Assembly: GCA_001983475.1 (NCBI GenBank)
Contig: LJHD01000234.1
Location: 1-34,952 of the forward strand
DNA: 34,952 nucleotides
Direction of reading: 5' to 3'
Source of the DNA: Candidatus Epulonipiscium fishelsonii
GTDB taxonomy: Bacteria > Bacillota > Clostridia > Lachnospirales > Cellulosilyticaceae
Below, piece after piece: positions 1 to 10,428 of the stretch. The position numbers and the translations under genes are program-made. Within the stretch, counting starts at the first letter, position 1; each line of letters starts with the position of its first letter. The notes under the pieces were generated by a model, which saw only the letters and a list, made by a program, of their open reading frames with translations, was not told where the DNA came from and searched no databases.

Positions 1-16
1 AGAGGAGGAAATATAA

Positions 17-1129
17 ATGGCAGATTTAAAATTAACAAACATATGCAAAGAATATTCTAATGGATTTAAGGCGGTAAAGGATTTTTGTTTGGATATACAA
101 GATAAAGAATTTATTATATTCGTAGGTCCATCAGGATGTGGAAAATCTACAACTTTACGTATGATAGCTGGACTCGAAGAAATTACAAGTGGAGAATTAT
201 ATATTGGAGATAAGCTTTGCAATGATGTTGCACCAAAAGACCGTGATATAGCAATGGTTTTTCAGAATTATGCATTATATCCACATATGACTGTATATGA
301 TAATATGGCATTTGGTTTAAAATTGCGTAAAACTCCAAAAGAAGAAATTGATAGAAGAGTTCGTGAGGCAGCAAAAATTCTTGATATTGACCAATGTTTA
401 GATAGAAAACCAAAGGCACTTTCAGGTGGACAAAGACAACGTGTTGCTATGGGGCGTGCAATTGTTCGTGAACCAAAAGTATTCTTGATGGATGAACCAT
501 TATCAAACCTTGATGCAAAACTTCGTGTTCAAATGAGAACAGAAATTTCTAAATTACATCAAAGATTACAAACTACATTTATTTACGTTACACATGACCA
601 AGTTGAAGCCATGACACTAGGAACACGAATTGTTGTTTTAAAAGATGGAATTACTCAACAAGTCGATTCACCAGCAAAATTATATGCTGAACCAAAAAAT
701 CTATTTGTTGCTGGATTTATCGGTTCTCCACAAATGAACTTTATTGAATGTAAAGTAGCAAAAGAAAATGGCCAATTTATTCTTAATTTTGGAAAATCAA
801 AAGTTCCTCTACCACAAAGTAAAACTGAAAAACTAGAAAGTTATGTTGGAAAAAATATAATGATGGGAATTCGACCAGAACACACAGCAGATATGGATAC
901 AGTTGTTGAATCTGAAATTTCAAGATATGCAGTTGTTTCAGCTAAAGTGGAAGTTACAGAAATGTTAGGATCCGAAACATATTTATACATGGTATGTGAA
1001 GGAACAAATATGACTGGAAGAGTAGACCCAAGTTGTAAAGCTGGTGCAGGAAGTACTGTAAAACTAGGAATTGAAGTAAATAAAATTCATTTATTTGACC
1101 TTGATACACAACTAACAATAACAAATTAA
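17..1129 (+). CDS. ugpC: Sugar ABC transporter ATP-binding protein, UgpC/MsmK family
   Basis: 370 aa; Walker A GPSGCGKST, signature LSGGQRQR, Walker B VFLMDEP, C-terminal TOBE/MalK-like regulatory region; RBS gaggagg upstream. Confidence 0.95.
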   Translation: MADLKLTNICKEYSNGFKAVKDFCLDIQDKEFIIFVGPSGCGKSTTLRMIAGLEEITSGELYIGDKLCNDVAPKDRDIAMVFQNYALYPHMTVYDNMAFGLKLRKTPKEEIDRRVREAAKILDIDQCLDRKPKALSGGQRQRVAMGRAIVREPKVFLMDEPLSNLDAKLRVQMRTEISKLHQRLQTTFIYVTHDQVEAMTLGTRIVVLKDGITQQVDSPAKLYAEPKNLFVAGFIGSPQMNFIECKVAKENGQFILNFGKSKVPLPQSKTEKLESYVGKNIMMGIRPEHTADMDTVVESEISRYAVVSAKVEVTEMLGSETYLYMVCEGTNMTGRVDPSCKAGAGSTVKLGIEVNKIHLFDLDTQLTITN

Positions 1130-1133
1130 TTTA

Positions 1134-1160
1134 TCCTCCCTTTTTATGGGAGGACTTTTT
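1134..1160 (+). terminator. Rho-independent terminator
   Basis: TCCTCCC-tttttat-GGGAGGA stem followed by ctttttg, directly after the ABC ATPase stop. Confidence 0.85.
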
Positions 1161-1366
1161 GTTTAGATTTTTTAGTATAGTAAACTTATACAATTTAAAA
1201 CCAACCACTTATTATAGATAAAATTAACAACTAAGATTAAGTTTCATTGGATAAATTTATATATACTTAACTTGTATGTCAGTAAGGTTAATGACAAAAG
1301 ATATATAAGAATAAGTTGAAATTTCTTATTATAATAGTTAAAATATAATTAAGAAGGAGTTTAAAA

Positions 1367-3460
1367 ATGAAGTTGACTTTAAGACAAATAGAAATTGTTA
1401 AACTAATTTTGGAAACTAGCATTCAACAACCCTGTAGTATGCAGTCTATTTCAGATAAGTTAAATATTAGTTCAAGAACTGTTTCAAGAGAATTCTCTAT
1501 AATAGAAAATTGGTTTAAAAATAATAATTTGATATTGATTAAAAAAGCAGGAATAGGAGTTTATTGGGAAAAAAATGATGTATCTTTTCAAGAAGTTAAA
1601 ATTCTATTAAAAGATGCACTATGTAATAAAGAATTTACTCCTGAGGAACGAAAATATTATATTATCGGGGAACTATTAAATAGTAAAGAAGCTATAAAAT
1701 CAAATTATTTTATAACAAAGCTAGGTATTTCAATAAAAGTATTTAAAATTGATTTTCAACAAGTAACACTTTGGATAGAAAATCATGGATTATCAATTTC
1801 TAACAAACCTTCTGTTGGCTTAAGTATTACTCAAAATGAAGTAAACATAAGAAAAGCTATTATATCTCTAACATATGAAATATATGGAGATACACTAGTA
1901 ACAAGCCTTATAAAAGAACAAAGCCTTCAAATTAGTACCATGAACAAAAATATATTTAATTTTTTAAATATAGAGCAGATAAAAATTATTAAACAAATTA
2001 TATCAAATACAAATGAAGATGCAAACTTTAATGATAGATCATATATAGCAACAATAATGTATTTACTAGTAGCAGTGTACCGAATTAAAAAAAGTAAATA
2101 TATTTATGCAACATATGAAAATATGGATCATGATTATATAAAACCATACTTTGAAATTACAAAAAAAATTACTGCACAGCTAGAAAAGCAATATAAATGT
2201 ACATTTACACATTATGAAAATATATATTTAACTAAATATTTATTAGCTTTAGATATAGCTTTAGTAGAAGGCTCTGAATTAATTAATGTTCTATTTAATA
2301 AAATTAATCAAGATGTAAAAGAACTAGTAGATAAAACAGGATATATATTGAATATGAATTTTAAAAACAATAAAACATTAGTTAAAAGTTTAATTTCTCA
2401 TTTTAAATTATCTATACCAAGAATGAAAATGGACATTTCAGTGCAAAATTTTCATGTTGCTTTTTTAAAAAAAAATTATGAAGATATTTTTAATGCAACT
2501 AAGCAAAGTCTTTCAGAAATTTTATTAAAATATGATATTGAAAAGATACCAGATGAAGAAATAGGATTTGTTACCACATATTTTTGCGTAGCTAAAGATA
2601 AATTTTTAGAGCAGCAAAAAGTTAAAGTTGTACTTACATGTCCTTCGGGATTGGGTACTGCAATTATGATAAAAAACAGTCTTTTAAAATATTTTTCAAA
2701 TTTTGAAATAGTAGAAATAGTATCTATTATAAATCTTGATATAAATAAGTTAAAAGAATTAGGTGTTAAATTTATAATTTCCACAGTAAACTTAAATGAA
2801 GACTTTCCTTATATAAAAGTTAATCCGATGTTGTCATCTGAAGATAAGGTTAATTTAAAAAGTCTTGTAGAAAAATATGGAGCGTTTGAAGAATACAATG
2901 TAAAAAGAAAAAAAATTCAAAAGCAAACGGGGGTAAATTTACCATCCATTAACCAAATTATACAAGCTAGTGAACTTGGTATAGAAATATCAAATTTAAT
3001 TAACAATATCTTTTTTTATAAAAGTAATGATATAACTTCTAAATTAGAGATAATTCAAAAAATATCAATTTTATTAGGGGAAACAGAAGCAGATATATTA
3101 GCAATTCAAAAAGGACTGCAAGAGAGAGAATTAATAAGCAGTACTTATATAAGAGAATCTAATGTATATTTGTTTCATTGTAAAACTAGCGGAGTAACTC
3201 ATTCGAAGTTTGGATTTTTTAAATTAACAAATCCATTTCAAAATAAAAGTGGATATTGGGTATGCGGAGGAATTCTTTTATTAATACCTGAAAATTCAAC
3301 TAAGTTTCAGATTGATATCTTTACAATGATAAGTAAGAGTTTGACAGATGAAAGAATAATGGAAAAACTAATTACAGTAGAAAGCAAAGTAGAAGTAGTT
3401 AGTGTAATAGAAAGCAGTTTATCACAACTATTTGTAGAAAAATTAAAAATCTGTTTATAA
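1367..3460 (+). CDS. BglG/MtlR/ManR-type PRD-domain transcriptional regulator with PTS EIIB/EIIA-like C-terminus
   Basis: 697 aa with N-terminal HTH (MQSISDKLNISSRTVSREF), central PRD-like region, EIIB-like segment (VVLTCPSGLGTA); adjacent to PTS EIIABC. Confidence 0.85.
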   Translation: MKLTLRQIEIVKLILETSIQQPCSMQSISDKLNISSRTVSREFSIIENWFKNNNLILIKKAGIGVYWEKNDVSFQEVKILLKDALCNKEFTPEERKYYIIGELLNSKEAIKSNYFITKLGISIKVFKIDFQQVTLWIENHGLSISNKPSVGLSITQNEVNIRKAIISLTYEIYGDTLVTSLIKEQSLQISTMNKNIFNFLNIEQIKIIKQIISNTNEDANFNDRSYIATIMYLLVAVYRIKKSKYIYATYENMDHDYIKPYFEITKKITAQLEKQYKCTFTHYENIYLTKYLLALDIALVEGSELINVLFNKINQDVKELVDKTGYILNMNFKNNKTLVKSLISHFKLSIPRMKMDISVQNFHVAFLKKNYEDIFNATKQSLSEILLKYDIEKIPDEEIGFVTTYFCVAKDKFLEQQKVKVVLTCPSGLGTAIMIKNSLLKYFSNFEIVEIVSIINLDINKLKELGVKFIISTVNLNEDFPYIKVNPMLSSEDKVNLKSLVEKYGAFEEYNVKRKKIQKQTGVNLPSINQIIQASELGIEISNLINNIFFYKSNDITSKLEIIQKISILLGETEADILAIQKGLQERELISSTYIRESNVYLFHCKTSGVTHSKFGFFKLTNPFQNKSGYWVCGGILLLIPENSTKFQIDIFTMISKSLTDERIMEKLITVESKVEVVSVIESSLSQLFVEKLKICL

Positions 3461-3512
3461 GAAAACAAATTCTTGTAAACAAAAGATAAATCACACTAAA
3501 AGGGGGAAGAGT

Positions 3513-5417
3513 ATGAATTTATCAAATTTAACGAATTCAAATTTAATTTTGTTAAATAATAATGCAAAAACAAAAGATGAAGTTATAAAGACACTTGTAA
3601 ATAAACTTTACAAAAATGGAAAACTTTCATCTGAAGAAGGTTTTTTAAAGGCTGTTTTTGACAGAGAAAAACTTTCAGCAACAGGATTAGAAGGAGGCTT
3701 GGCGATACCTCATGGAAAATCTAATTTTGTAAAAGAAGCATCCTTTGCAGTAATGTCTACAAAAAATATTGTTGGGTGGGAAAGTCTTGATCCAGATAAT
3801 GAAGTAAAATATATTTTCTTACTAGCAATTCCTGAAGCAGCAGCTGGAGATACACATCTTGAGTTACTTTCAGAGCTTATGACAAGAATGAGCGATGAGG
3901 AATATAAAGAAAAGTTATTTGCTTCAAAAGATGTAAAACAATTTATGACCAATTTAGATAATGAACTTGTGGATAATACAGGCGATATTGTTTATACTAA
4001 ATCTATAGTAGCAGTTACTGCATGTCCTGCAGGTATTGCTCATACTTATATGGCAGCGGAAGCTTTGGTTAAAGCTGGAAACAATATGGGTGTTAAAGTC
4101 TATGTTGAAAAACAAGGTGCAAATGGAACTGAAGACCGACACACATCTGAAAACTTAAAAAATGCAGATGCAGCAATTTTTGCGGTAGCAGTTGGTGTAA
4201 AAGAAGAAGATAGATTTAAACATTTAGCAATAACAAAAGTTGGAGTTGCAGAACCATTAAAAGATGCAGAAGGAATAATTAAAAAAGCTTTAGAAAAAGC
4301 GGAAAACCATAAAAAAGGTGACTACGTTGAAACAGCAAGTAGTGAAGAAAAAGAAAGTATTGGTAGTCTTGTTAAACAATCTGTTATGACTGGTATTTCA
4401 TATATGGTACCACTAATTATAGCAGCTGGTATGATTAATGCTATGGCAGTTATGGCTGCAAACTTGTTTGATTTGCAACATTTATATGACCATGCAACAG
4501 GAGCAGGCAGTTGGTTAAATAACTTTAGAGTTTTAGGTTCAACATTATTTGGAACATTCTTAATTCCAGTTTTAGCAGCATATATGTCATATTCATTAGC
4601 AGACAAAACAGGATTAGTTTCAGGTTTTGCAGCCGGTATAATTGCTAATATGATTGGCGGAGGTTTCCTTGCTGGTATGGCGGGAGGTTTATTTGCTGGT
4701 TTTACTGTAAGAGCATTGAAAAAATATCTTCCTGCTAAAGGAACATTTGCAGGATTTGTAAGTTTTTGGTGTTATCCAGTATTTAGTACAATAATAGTTG
4801 GTTTAGGTATGTTCTTTATAATTGGTCCACCAGTTGCATGGATTAATCAAGCGTTATTGAATTTCTTAGAATCACTTGGTGGAACAAATGCAGCATTACT
4901 TGGGGCAGTTATTGGAATAATGGTTTCATTTGACCTTGGAGGTCCAGTAAATAAAGCTGCGTACACTTTCTGTGCGGGAGCTATGGCTGAAGGAATTCTT
5001 ATGCCATATTGTGCATTTGCATCAATAAAAATGGTTTCAGGGTTTGCTGTAACTTTGATAACAATGATTGATAAACAAAACTATACACAAGACCAACAAG
5101 ATGTTGGTAAAACAACTTGGATTTTAGCACTAGCTGGTATTACTGAAGGAGCAATTCCTTTTATGATGGCAGACCCATTAAGAGTAATTTTCTCTTTATG
5201 TACGGGTTCAGCTGTAACAGGAATACTAGTTGCACTTTTTGATGTTGGTCTTAACGTACCTGGAGCTGGTATTTTCTCATTATTTATGCTAACTCCATCA
5301 CCAGGAAGCTCATATTTTGTAGCTGCAACCGTATGGCTAGGCAGTGCAATACTAGGAGCAATAATTTCAACCGCACTATTGTATATTTCAAAACGTAAAT
5401 TTCAAAAAAATAAGTAA
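3513..5417 (+). CDS. PTS fructose-family transporter subunit EIIABC (probably 2-O-alpha-mannosyl-D-glycerate or related)
   Basis: 634 aa; EIIA with GLAIPHGK, EIIB with VAVTACPAGIAHTYMAAEAL, membrane EIIC; adjacent to GH38 alpha-mannosidase. Confidence 0.9.
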   Translation: MNLSNLTNSNLILLNNNAKTKDEVIKTLVNKLYKNGKLSSEEGFLKAVFDREKLSATGLEGGLAIPHGKSNFVKEASFAVMSTKNIVGWESLDPDNEVKYIFLLAIPEAAAGDTHLELLSELMTRMSDEEYKEKLFASKDVKQFMTNLDNELVDNTGDIVYTKSIVAVTACPAGIAHTYMAAEALVKAGNNMGVKVYVEKQGANGTEDRHTSENLKNADAAIFAVAVGVKEEDRFKHLAITKVGVAEPLKDAEGIIKKALEKAENHKKGDYVETASSEEKESIGSLVKQSVMTGISYMVPLIIAAGMINAMAVMAANLFDLQHLYDHATGAGSWLNNFRVLGSTLFGTFLIPVLAAYMSYSLADKTGLVSGFAAGIIANMIGGGFLAGMAGGLFAGFTVRALKKYLPAKGTFAGFVSFWCYPVFSTIIVGLGMFFIIGPPVAWINQALLNFLESLGGTNAALLGAVIGIMVSFDLGGPVNKAAYTFCAGAMAEGILMPYCAFASIKMVSGFAVTLITMIDKQNYTQDQQDVGKTTWILALAGITEGAIPFMMADPLRVIFSLCTGSAVTGILVALFDVGLNVPGAGIFSLFMLTPSPGSSYFVAATVWLGSAILGAIISTALLYISKRKFQKNK

Positions 5418-5489
5418 TGAAGTTAATTGCTTTCTCATAAAATTTGGGGAAGAAAGTTTGCAAAAGCTTGTTTAAATAAATAAAAAAAT

Positions 5490-5518
5490 GGGGGCTATAT
5501 TAATAGTCCCTTTTTTAT
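5490..5518 (+). terminator. Intrinsic terminator / attenuator between PTS gene and alpha-mannosidase
   Basis: GGGGGCTA-tattaa-TAGTCCC followed by TTTTTT. Confidence 0.65.
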
Positions 5519-5546
5519 AAATTATTATGTTGAGGAGAATATAAAA

Positions 5547-8177
5547 ATGGCAAAAAATGTACACATTGTACCACATATGCATTGGGATAGAGAATGGTAT
5601 TTTACAACAGAGGAGTCAAGAATTTTACTAGTTAATAATATGAATGAAATTATGGATATGCTTGAAAATAATCCAAATTATCCATATTATGTTTTGGATG
5701 GGCAAACAGCAATATTAGAAGACTACTTTGATGTGAAGCCTGAAAATAGAGAAAGAGTAAAAAAATTAGTGCAAGAAGGCAAGCTAATAATTGGTCCATG
5801 GTATACTCAAACTGATGAAATGGTTGTGGGTGCAGAATCTATTACTAGGAATTTATTATATGGGATAAAAGATTGTAAAGAATTTGGCGAACCTATGATG
5901 ATTGGATATTTGCCAGATTCTTTTGGTCAAAGTGAAAAATTGCCTGAAATATTAAATGGATTTGATATAACTAGATGTATGTTTTGGAGAGGTAGCTCTG
6001 AACGTCATGGAACAAATAAGCAAAACTTTAAATGGTGTGGAGAAACTTCTGGAGAAGTAATCGTACAACTTTTACCTATGGGATATGCTATAGGCAAATA
6101 TTTACCAGTTGAATTTGAAGCGTTGAAAAAAAGATTAGATAAATTTTTTCCAGTACTAGAGCGTGGAACAATAACCGATGATATTTTATTTCCAAATGGA
6201 CATGATCAAATGCCTATTCAGAAAAATATATTTGAGGTTATGGATCAAATGAAAAATATTTATCCAGATAAAAATTATTTTTTGAGCAAATATGAAAATG
6301 TATTTGAAGTTTTAGAAAAAGTGGAAAACGTTGATACTATTAAAGGAGAACTTTTAGATGGAAAATATATGAGAGTTCACCGTAGCATTTTTTCAACACG
6401 TGCAGATATAAAATCAGCTAATACTCGCATTGAAAATAAAATTACAAATGTGCTTGAGCCTCTAGCTTCAATAGCATATAGTCTAGGGGCAAGTTATGAA
6501 GAAGGACTTATCGAGGCAATTTGGAAAGAAATTATGAAAAATCATGCCCATGATTCAATTGGCTGTTGTTGTAGTGACAAAGTTCATCAAGCTATAGTAA
6601 ATAGATTTTTCACAGCTGAAGATAAAACAGACGAATTAATTCGTTACTATAAACGTAAGATTGTTGATGCAATTCCTTGTGATATCACTCTTGATAAATT
6701 AACAGCATTTAACTTTTTACCTTATGAAAGAAATACTATGGTTGAAGCTGAAATAATTACTAAGATGAAGAACTTTAAACTAGTGGATGAAAACAATATA
6801 GAATATGACTTTGATTTGGTTTCTAAGGAAATTGTTGATGCAGGACTTATTGATAGACAAATTGTGCATTATGGGGATTATGACCCTTTTGTAAAATATA
6901 CAATTACTATTGCTGATACTCTTCCTTCAATGGGATATAAAACTTATTTAATTAAAGAAATGGAAGGAACTTTGGAAATTCCTGATACGTATGTACAAGG
7001 TGAACAAAGTAACGAAGCAACATCTGTAATAAGTTATAATGGAAAGTTTTATAAAATAAATGTAACACAAAATGGTACACTAGAGATTTACGATAAAGAA
7101 AATGATATAACTTACAAAGATGTTTTACTAATAGAAGATGGTAGTGATGATGGAGATGAATATGACTTTTCATCACTTGAAGATGACTTTATAGTAACAT
7201 CTAAAGATGTAAATGCTAAAAAAATAGTAAAAACATTTAAACATCATACAGATATAACAGTTAATTTTGAAATGACTGTACCAAAAGATCTAGACAGCAG
7301 AAAAAATAAAAAATGTGATGCAACTTTAAAATTTAACATGTCTATCAAGCTGAGGGAAGATTGCCCAATTATTCGCTTGAATATAGATATAGATAATACT
7401 GCTTGTGATCATAGAGTCAGAGTATTAGTACCAAATGGACTTTCAAGTAAATTTAGTATATCTGATAATCAATTTGGGAATATTAAACGTCCTGTTTATG
7501 ATGCAGCAATGGATGTATGGGAAAAAGAAGGTTGGGATGAACGCCCAGACTCAATTTATCCAATGCTTTCTTATGTAGCTTTGGACAATGAAAAAGGAAT
7601 GGCAGTTTTAACAAATTCTGTTCGTGAATTTGAAGTTATATCTTATAAAGAAAAATATGATACAATTGCTATAACTTTATTTAGAAGTGTTGGATTTTTA
7701 GGCAAAGAAGAATTATATAGAAGACCTGGAAGACCTTCTGGAATAAAACTTCCTACTCCAAATTCGCAACTTCTTGGAAGACAATCATTTGAGTTAGCAC
7801 TAGCGCCAAATTGTTCACGTCTTGAAATGTTAGCAAAAGCATATGTTACTCCAGTGGAAACTTATAATAAAATGCCATATAATGCAATGAAATTAAATCC
7901 GCCAAACTTTATTTCACCATATAGCTATAGTTTATTAAATGATCCAAATAAAAGTTTTGTGCTTTCTACTTTGAAAAAACAAGAAGGTAAAGATGGTTTA
8001 GTTTTAAGAGCATATCAAACTAGACAGCCACAACAAGAAACTACTCTTGAGATAAATCATAATAGAAAAGTGGTAGCAGAATTGAATTTAGCAGAAAATG
8101 TTATTAAAGAACAAGGAAACGACTTATTGATTCCTTCTAATGTAGTAAAAAGCTTTTTAATCATTGAAAAATTGTAG
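5547..8177 (+). CDS. mngB: GH38 alpha-mannosidase (MngB-like)
   Basis: 876 aa; N-terminal VHIVPHMHWDREWYFT, YLPDSFGQSEKLPEIL, NHAHDSIGCCCSD motifs typical of GH38; PTS EIIABC context. Confidence 0.92.
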   Translation: MAKNVHIVPHMHWDREWYFTTEESRILLVNNMNEIMDMLENNPNYPYYVLDGQTAILEDYFDVKPENRERVKKLVQEGKLIIGPWYTQTDEMVVGAESITRNLLYGIKDCKEFGEPMMIGYLPDSFGQSEKLPEILNGFDITRCMFWRGSSERHGTNKQNFKWCGETSGEVIVQLLPMGYAIGKYLPVEFEALKKRLDKFFPVLERGTITDDILFPNGHDQMPIQKNIFEVMDQMKNIYPDKNYFLSKYENVFEVLEKVENVDTIKGELLDGKYMRVHRSIFSTRADIKSANTRIENKITNVLEPLASIAYSLGASYEEGLIEAIWKEIMKNHAHDSIGCCCSDKVHQAIVNRFFTAEDKTDELIRYYKRKIVDAIPCDITLDKLTAFNFLPYERNTMVEAEIITKMKNFKLVDENNIEYDFDLVSKEIVDAGLIDRQIVHYGDYDPFVKYTITIADTLPSMGYKTYLIKEMEGTLEIPDTYVQGEQSNEATSVISYNGKFYKINVTQNGTLEIYDKENDITYKDVLLIEDGSDDGDEYDFSSLEDDFIVTSKDVNAKKIVKTFKHHTDITVNFEMTVPKDLDSRKNKKCDATLKFNMSIKLREDCPIIRLNIDIDNTACDHRVRVLVPNGLSSKFSISDNQFGNIKRPVYDAAMDVWEKEGWDERPDSIYPMLSYVALDNEKGMAVLTNSVREFEVISYKEKYDTIAITLFRSVGFLGKEELYRRPGRPSGIKLPTPNSQLLGRQSFELALAPNCSRLEMLAKAYVTPVETYNKMPYNAMKLNPPNFISPYSYSLLNDPNKSFVLSTLKKQEGKDGLVLRAYQTRQPQQETTLEINHNRKVVAELNLAENVIKEQGNDLLIPSNVVKSFLIIEKL

Positions 8178-8182
8178 AATTG

Positions 8183-8207
8183 TAGGGGGGAACAATGTTC
8201 TCCCCTA
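8183..8207. terminator. Bidirectional hairpin between convergent genes
   Basis: TAGGGGGGAAC-aat-GTTCTCCCCTA stem of 11 bp (one G-T wobble) between mngB stop and the convergent flavoprotein gene. Confidence 0.7.
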
Positions 8208-8253
8208 TTCGGTTTATTCATAATAAAAGAAACAGTCCTTTGGTCTTTTTCTC

Positions 8254-10269
8254 TTATTGTTTAGCTAGTTCTACTGCTGCTATTACAGCTTTTATAATTC
8301 TATTAGTAGTTAATGTTGCTCCTGTTATGTTATCAACATTTACATTATTAGCATCTACTATAGCTTGTGGGATAGCTTCCAATGCTGTTTTAGCTATCGT
8401 AATTGTTTCATTATGCTTTATAATTTCGACACCCGTAATAACTTCATTTTTAAAGCTAACCTTAATCTCCATAGGGCCTTCTTGGCCATCCACAGTTACA
8501 TTATACTCCCCATCTTTTACGCCAGTTAAAGATAGTTCATCTACTGAAGCAGTATTTTCTTTTATAAATAAATCTTCTGACAAAATGTTTGACGCTGGTT
8601 TAACATCGTAGCCTGTAGCAAGTTCATTAGTCATAACATTTTCGCCCGCTAAATCACCAAATACTATTGGCCCCATTACACCAACACCTGATGATACATA
8701 TCTTCCCCATACTCCACCAACAGTTTCACCTGCTGCATATAGTCCTGGTATAGCATTACCAGTTTCATCTACAACTTGCATATCAGTGTTTACTTGTATG
8801 CCTCCCATAGTAATTATAGCTAAAGGTTTAATTGCTACAGCATAAAATTTATCGCCCTCAATTTTATTAATAGCTACATTAAAAGGTGAAGATGTTTCAG
8901 CAAAATTTCTACCAAACTCATCAGTAGTTTTAGCATCAACATTTGCATTATAATCCTCTACTGTTTTTAGAAAAGTATCTACAGGTATTTCTAGTTTTTG
9001 TGCCAACTCTTCTAGTGACGAAGCAGTAATTACATGGTCTGCAAAAGCAGGTGATTGAAAGTAATATGTTAAGAAACCACCTTGCCCAGAGGCTACTAGG
9101 TCTTCGCCTATTTTATCTGTATATATTTCATATTGGATACCTTCAGGCTGATGTTCTAAAGCTACTTCTCTAGCAACATTATCAGCATCTGTTTCATTTA
9201 CAAAACGTTCACCTTTTGTATTTACAAGTATACCACCAGCATATTGGGTTTTAGTTGTAGCTATTTGTCCTGTTCCTTCTATTTCTAAACTCTCTAAGCC
9301 CATTGGGTATGTTGGTATCCAACCCATTGATTCAATGTGCAAGCTTCCGCCTACTTCTTGCATAAGTCTTAGACCATTTCCATCTGCTGTAGCTAATCCG
9401 CCTGTAATTACTACATCACCATACTCACTAAATTCGCCCATTAGTTCAGGATTGCCCGCATATCCACCTGTAGCCATTATAATGCCATTATTAGCGGTAA
9501 AAAGTATAGTTTCATCGTTAGATACAGCTATAGCATTAAGCACTTGTCCCTGTTCATTTGCTTGTAGTTCTGCAACTTCTGTATTTAATACTACTTTTAT
9601 TTTATCTTCTTTTGCTACAAGTTCATCCAACAATTCATGAGCTGCAGATTTATATTTTTCAGGATTATTTGGTTTTGCTTTGTAGGAACGTGGATAAGAG
9701 TAAAGTGTATGTTCAGGTGCAAATATAGATTTCCTGCCTTCAGAATCAACTGTATATTGATTATCGCTTAGCCCAGCTTCCCATAGCTGATTAATCATAT
9801 CATCTGCATTGTTTACATAATATTCTACTAGTGGTTCATTTGCATATCCACCAAGTTTTTCTCCTTCTGTAATAATATCATTTTTATATGACTCAATGCT
9901 ATCTTCAGTTAAACCATCTATTTCTTGAATTATAGTCATAGCACCAGACATTGTTCCACTAGTAGTATTTAACGCCCCTCCAGTCATTGGCATTTTTTCC
10001 ACAATTATAACGCTTTCAGCTCCGTTTTCTACAGCAGCCAACGCTGCGGACATACCACCGCCACCTGCTCCTACTACTATAACATCTGCAACTTGAATAC
10101 TATTATATGTTGCTTGTAAATTTTGAGTAGCATCCTTGTCACTTTGTGATTCATTTGATACATTTTGTGTGTTAGATAAGGCTGCTTCAGTTTCTGCTGT
10201 ACATCCTGAAAGTACACTTAATGGCATTGTAGCCATTAACATAGTAACAATTAATTTTTTATTTTTCAT
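8254..10269 (-). CDS. Flavocytochrome c-type FAD-dependent reductase (fumarate/urocanate reductase-like) with FMN-binding domain, predicted lipoprotein
   Basis: 671 aa; lipobox-like LSGC after hydrophobic leader, FAD motif VIVVGAGGGGMSAALAAVENGA, C-terminal FMN_bind-like domain with DNITGATLT. Confidence 0.9.
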   Translation of the reverse strand: MKNKKLIVTMLMATMPLSVLSGCTAETEAALSNTQNVSNESQSDKDATQNLQATYNSIQVADVIVVGAGGGGMSAALAAVENGAESVIIVEKMPMTGGALNTTSGTMSGAMTIIQEIDGLTEDSIESYKNDIITEGEKLGGYANEPLVEYYVNNADDMINQLWEAGLSDNQYTVDSEGRKSIFAPEHTLYSYPRSYKAKPNNPEKYKSAAHELLDELVAKEDKIKVVLNTEVAELQANEQGQVLNAIAVSNDETILFTANNGIIMATGGYAGNPELMGEFSEYGDVVITGGLATADGNGLRLMQEVGGSLHIESMGWIPTYPMGLESLEIEGTGQIATTKTQYAGGILVNTKGERFVNETDADNVAREVALEHQPEGIQYEIYTDKIGEDLVASGQGGFLTYYFQSPAFADHVITASSLEELAQKLEIPVDTFLKTVEDYNANVDAKTTDEFGRNFAETSSPFNVAINKIEGDKFYAVAIKPLAIITMGGIQVNTDMQVVDETGNAIPGLYAAGETVGGVWGRYVSSGVGVMGPIVFGDLAGENVMTNELATGYDVKPASNILSEDLFIKENTASVDELSLTGVKDGEYNVTVDGQEGPMEIKVSFKNEVITGVEIIKHNETITIAKTALEAIPQAIVDANNVNVDNITGATLTTNRIIKAVIAAVELAKQ

Positions 10270-10399
10270 ATTTTCCCCCTAAATTTATATGTACATAAAA
10301 AAAGACTAGCATAAGTTTTCAAATGCCAGATTTATTTAAATTTTTAATTTCGATAACGTTATACAGGCCAAGAGGTAATAGATGTATTGTCGATGGTAT

Positions 10400-10418
10400 G
10401 GGAGAACACTGTTCTCCC
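10400..10418 (-). terminator. Hairpin downstream of TerD operon (no clear T-tract)
   Basis: Perfect GGGAGAACA-c-TGTTCTCCC immediately after the stop of the last TerD gene (minus strand). Confidence 0.55.
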
Positions 10419-10428
10419 TCAATACTAT

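Noticed and set aside
183-419. Antisense ORFs inside ABC, PTS, mannosidase, uxaC, LacI and DctP genes (e.g. 183-419, 2476-2784, 6952-7176, 31447-31815)
   Set aside because: They lie fully within strong CDSs on the opposite strand and have no recognisable motifs.
8195-8611. 138-aa plus-strand ORF
   Set aside because: Antisense shadow of the well-supported flavoprotein gene.
10353-10362. ATAACGTTAT palindrome upstream of the flavoprotein gene as a LacI-type operator
   Set aside because: Only 10 bp, and no regulator or promoter evidence ties it to this gene.
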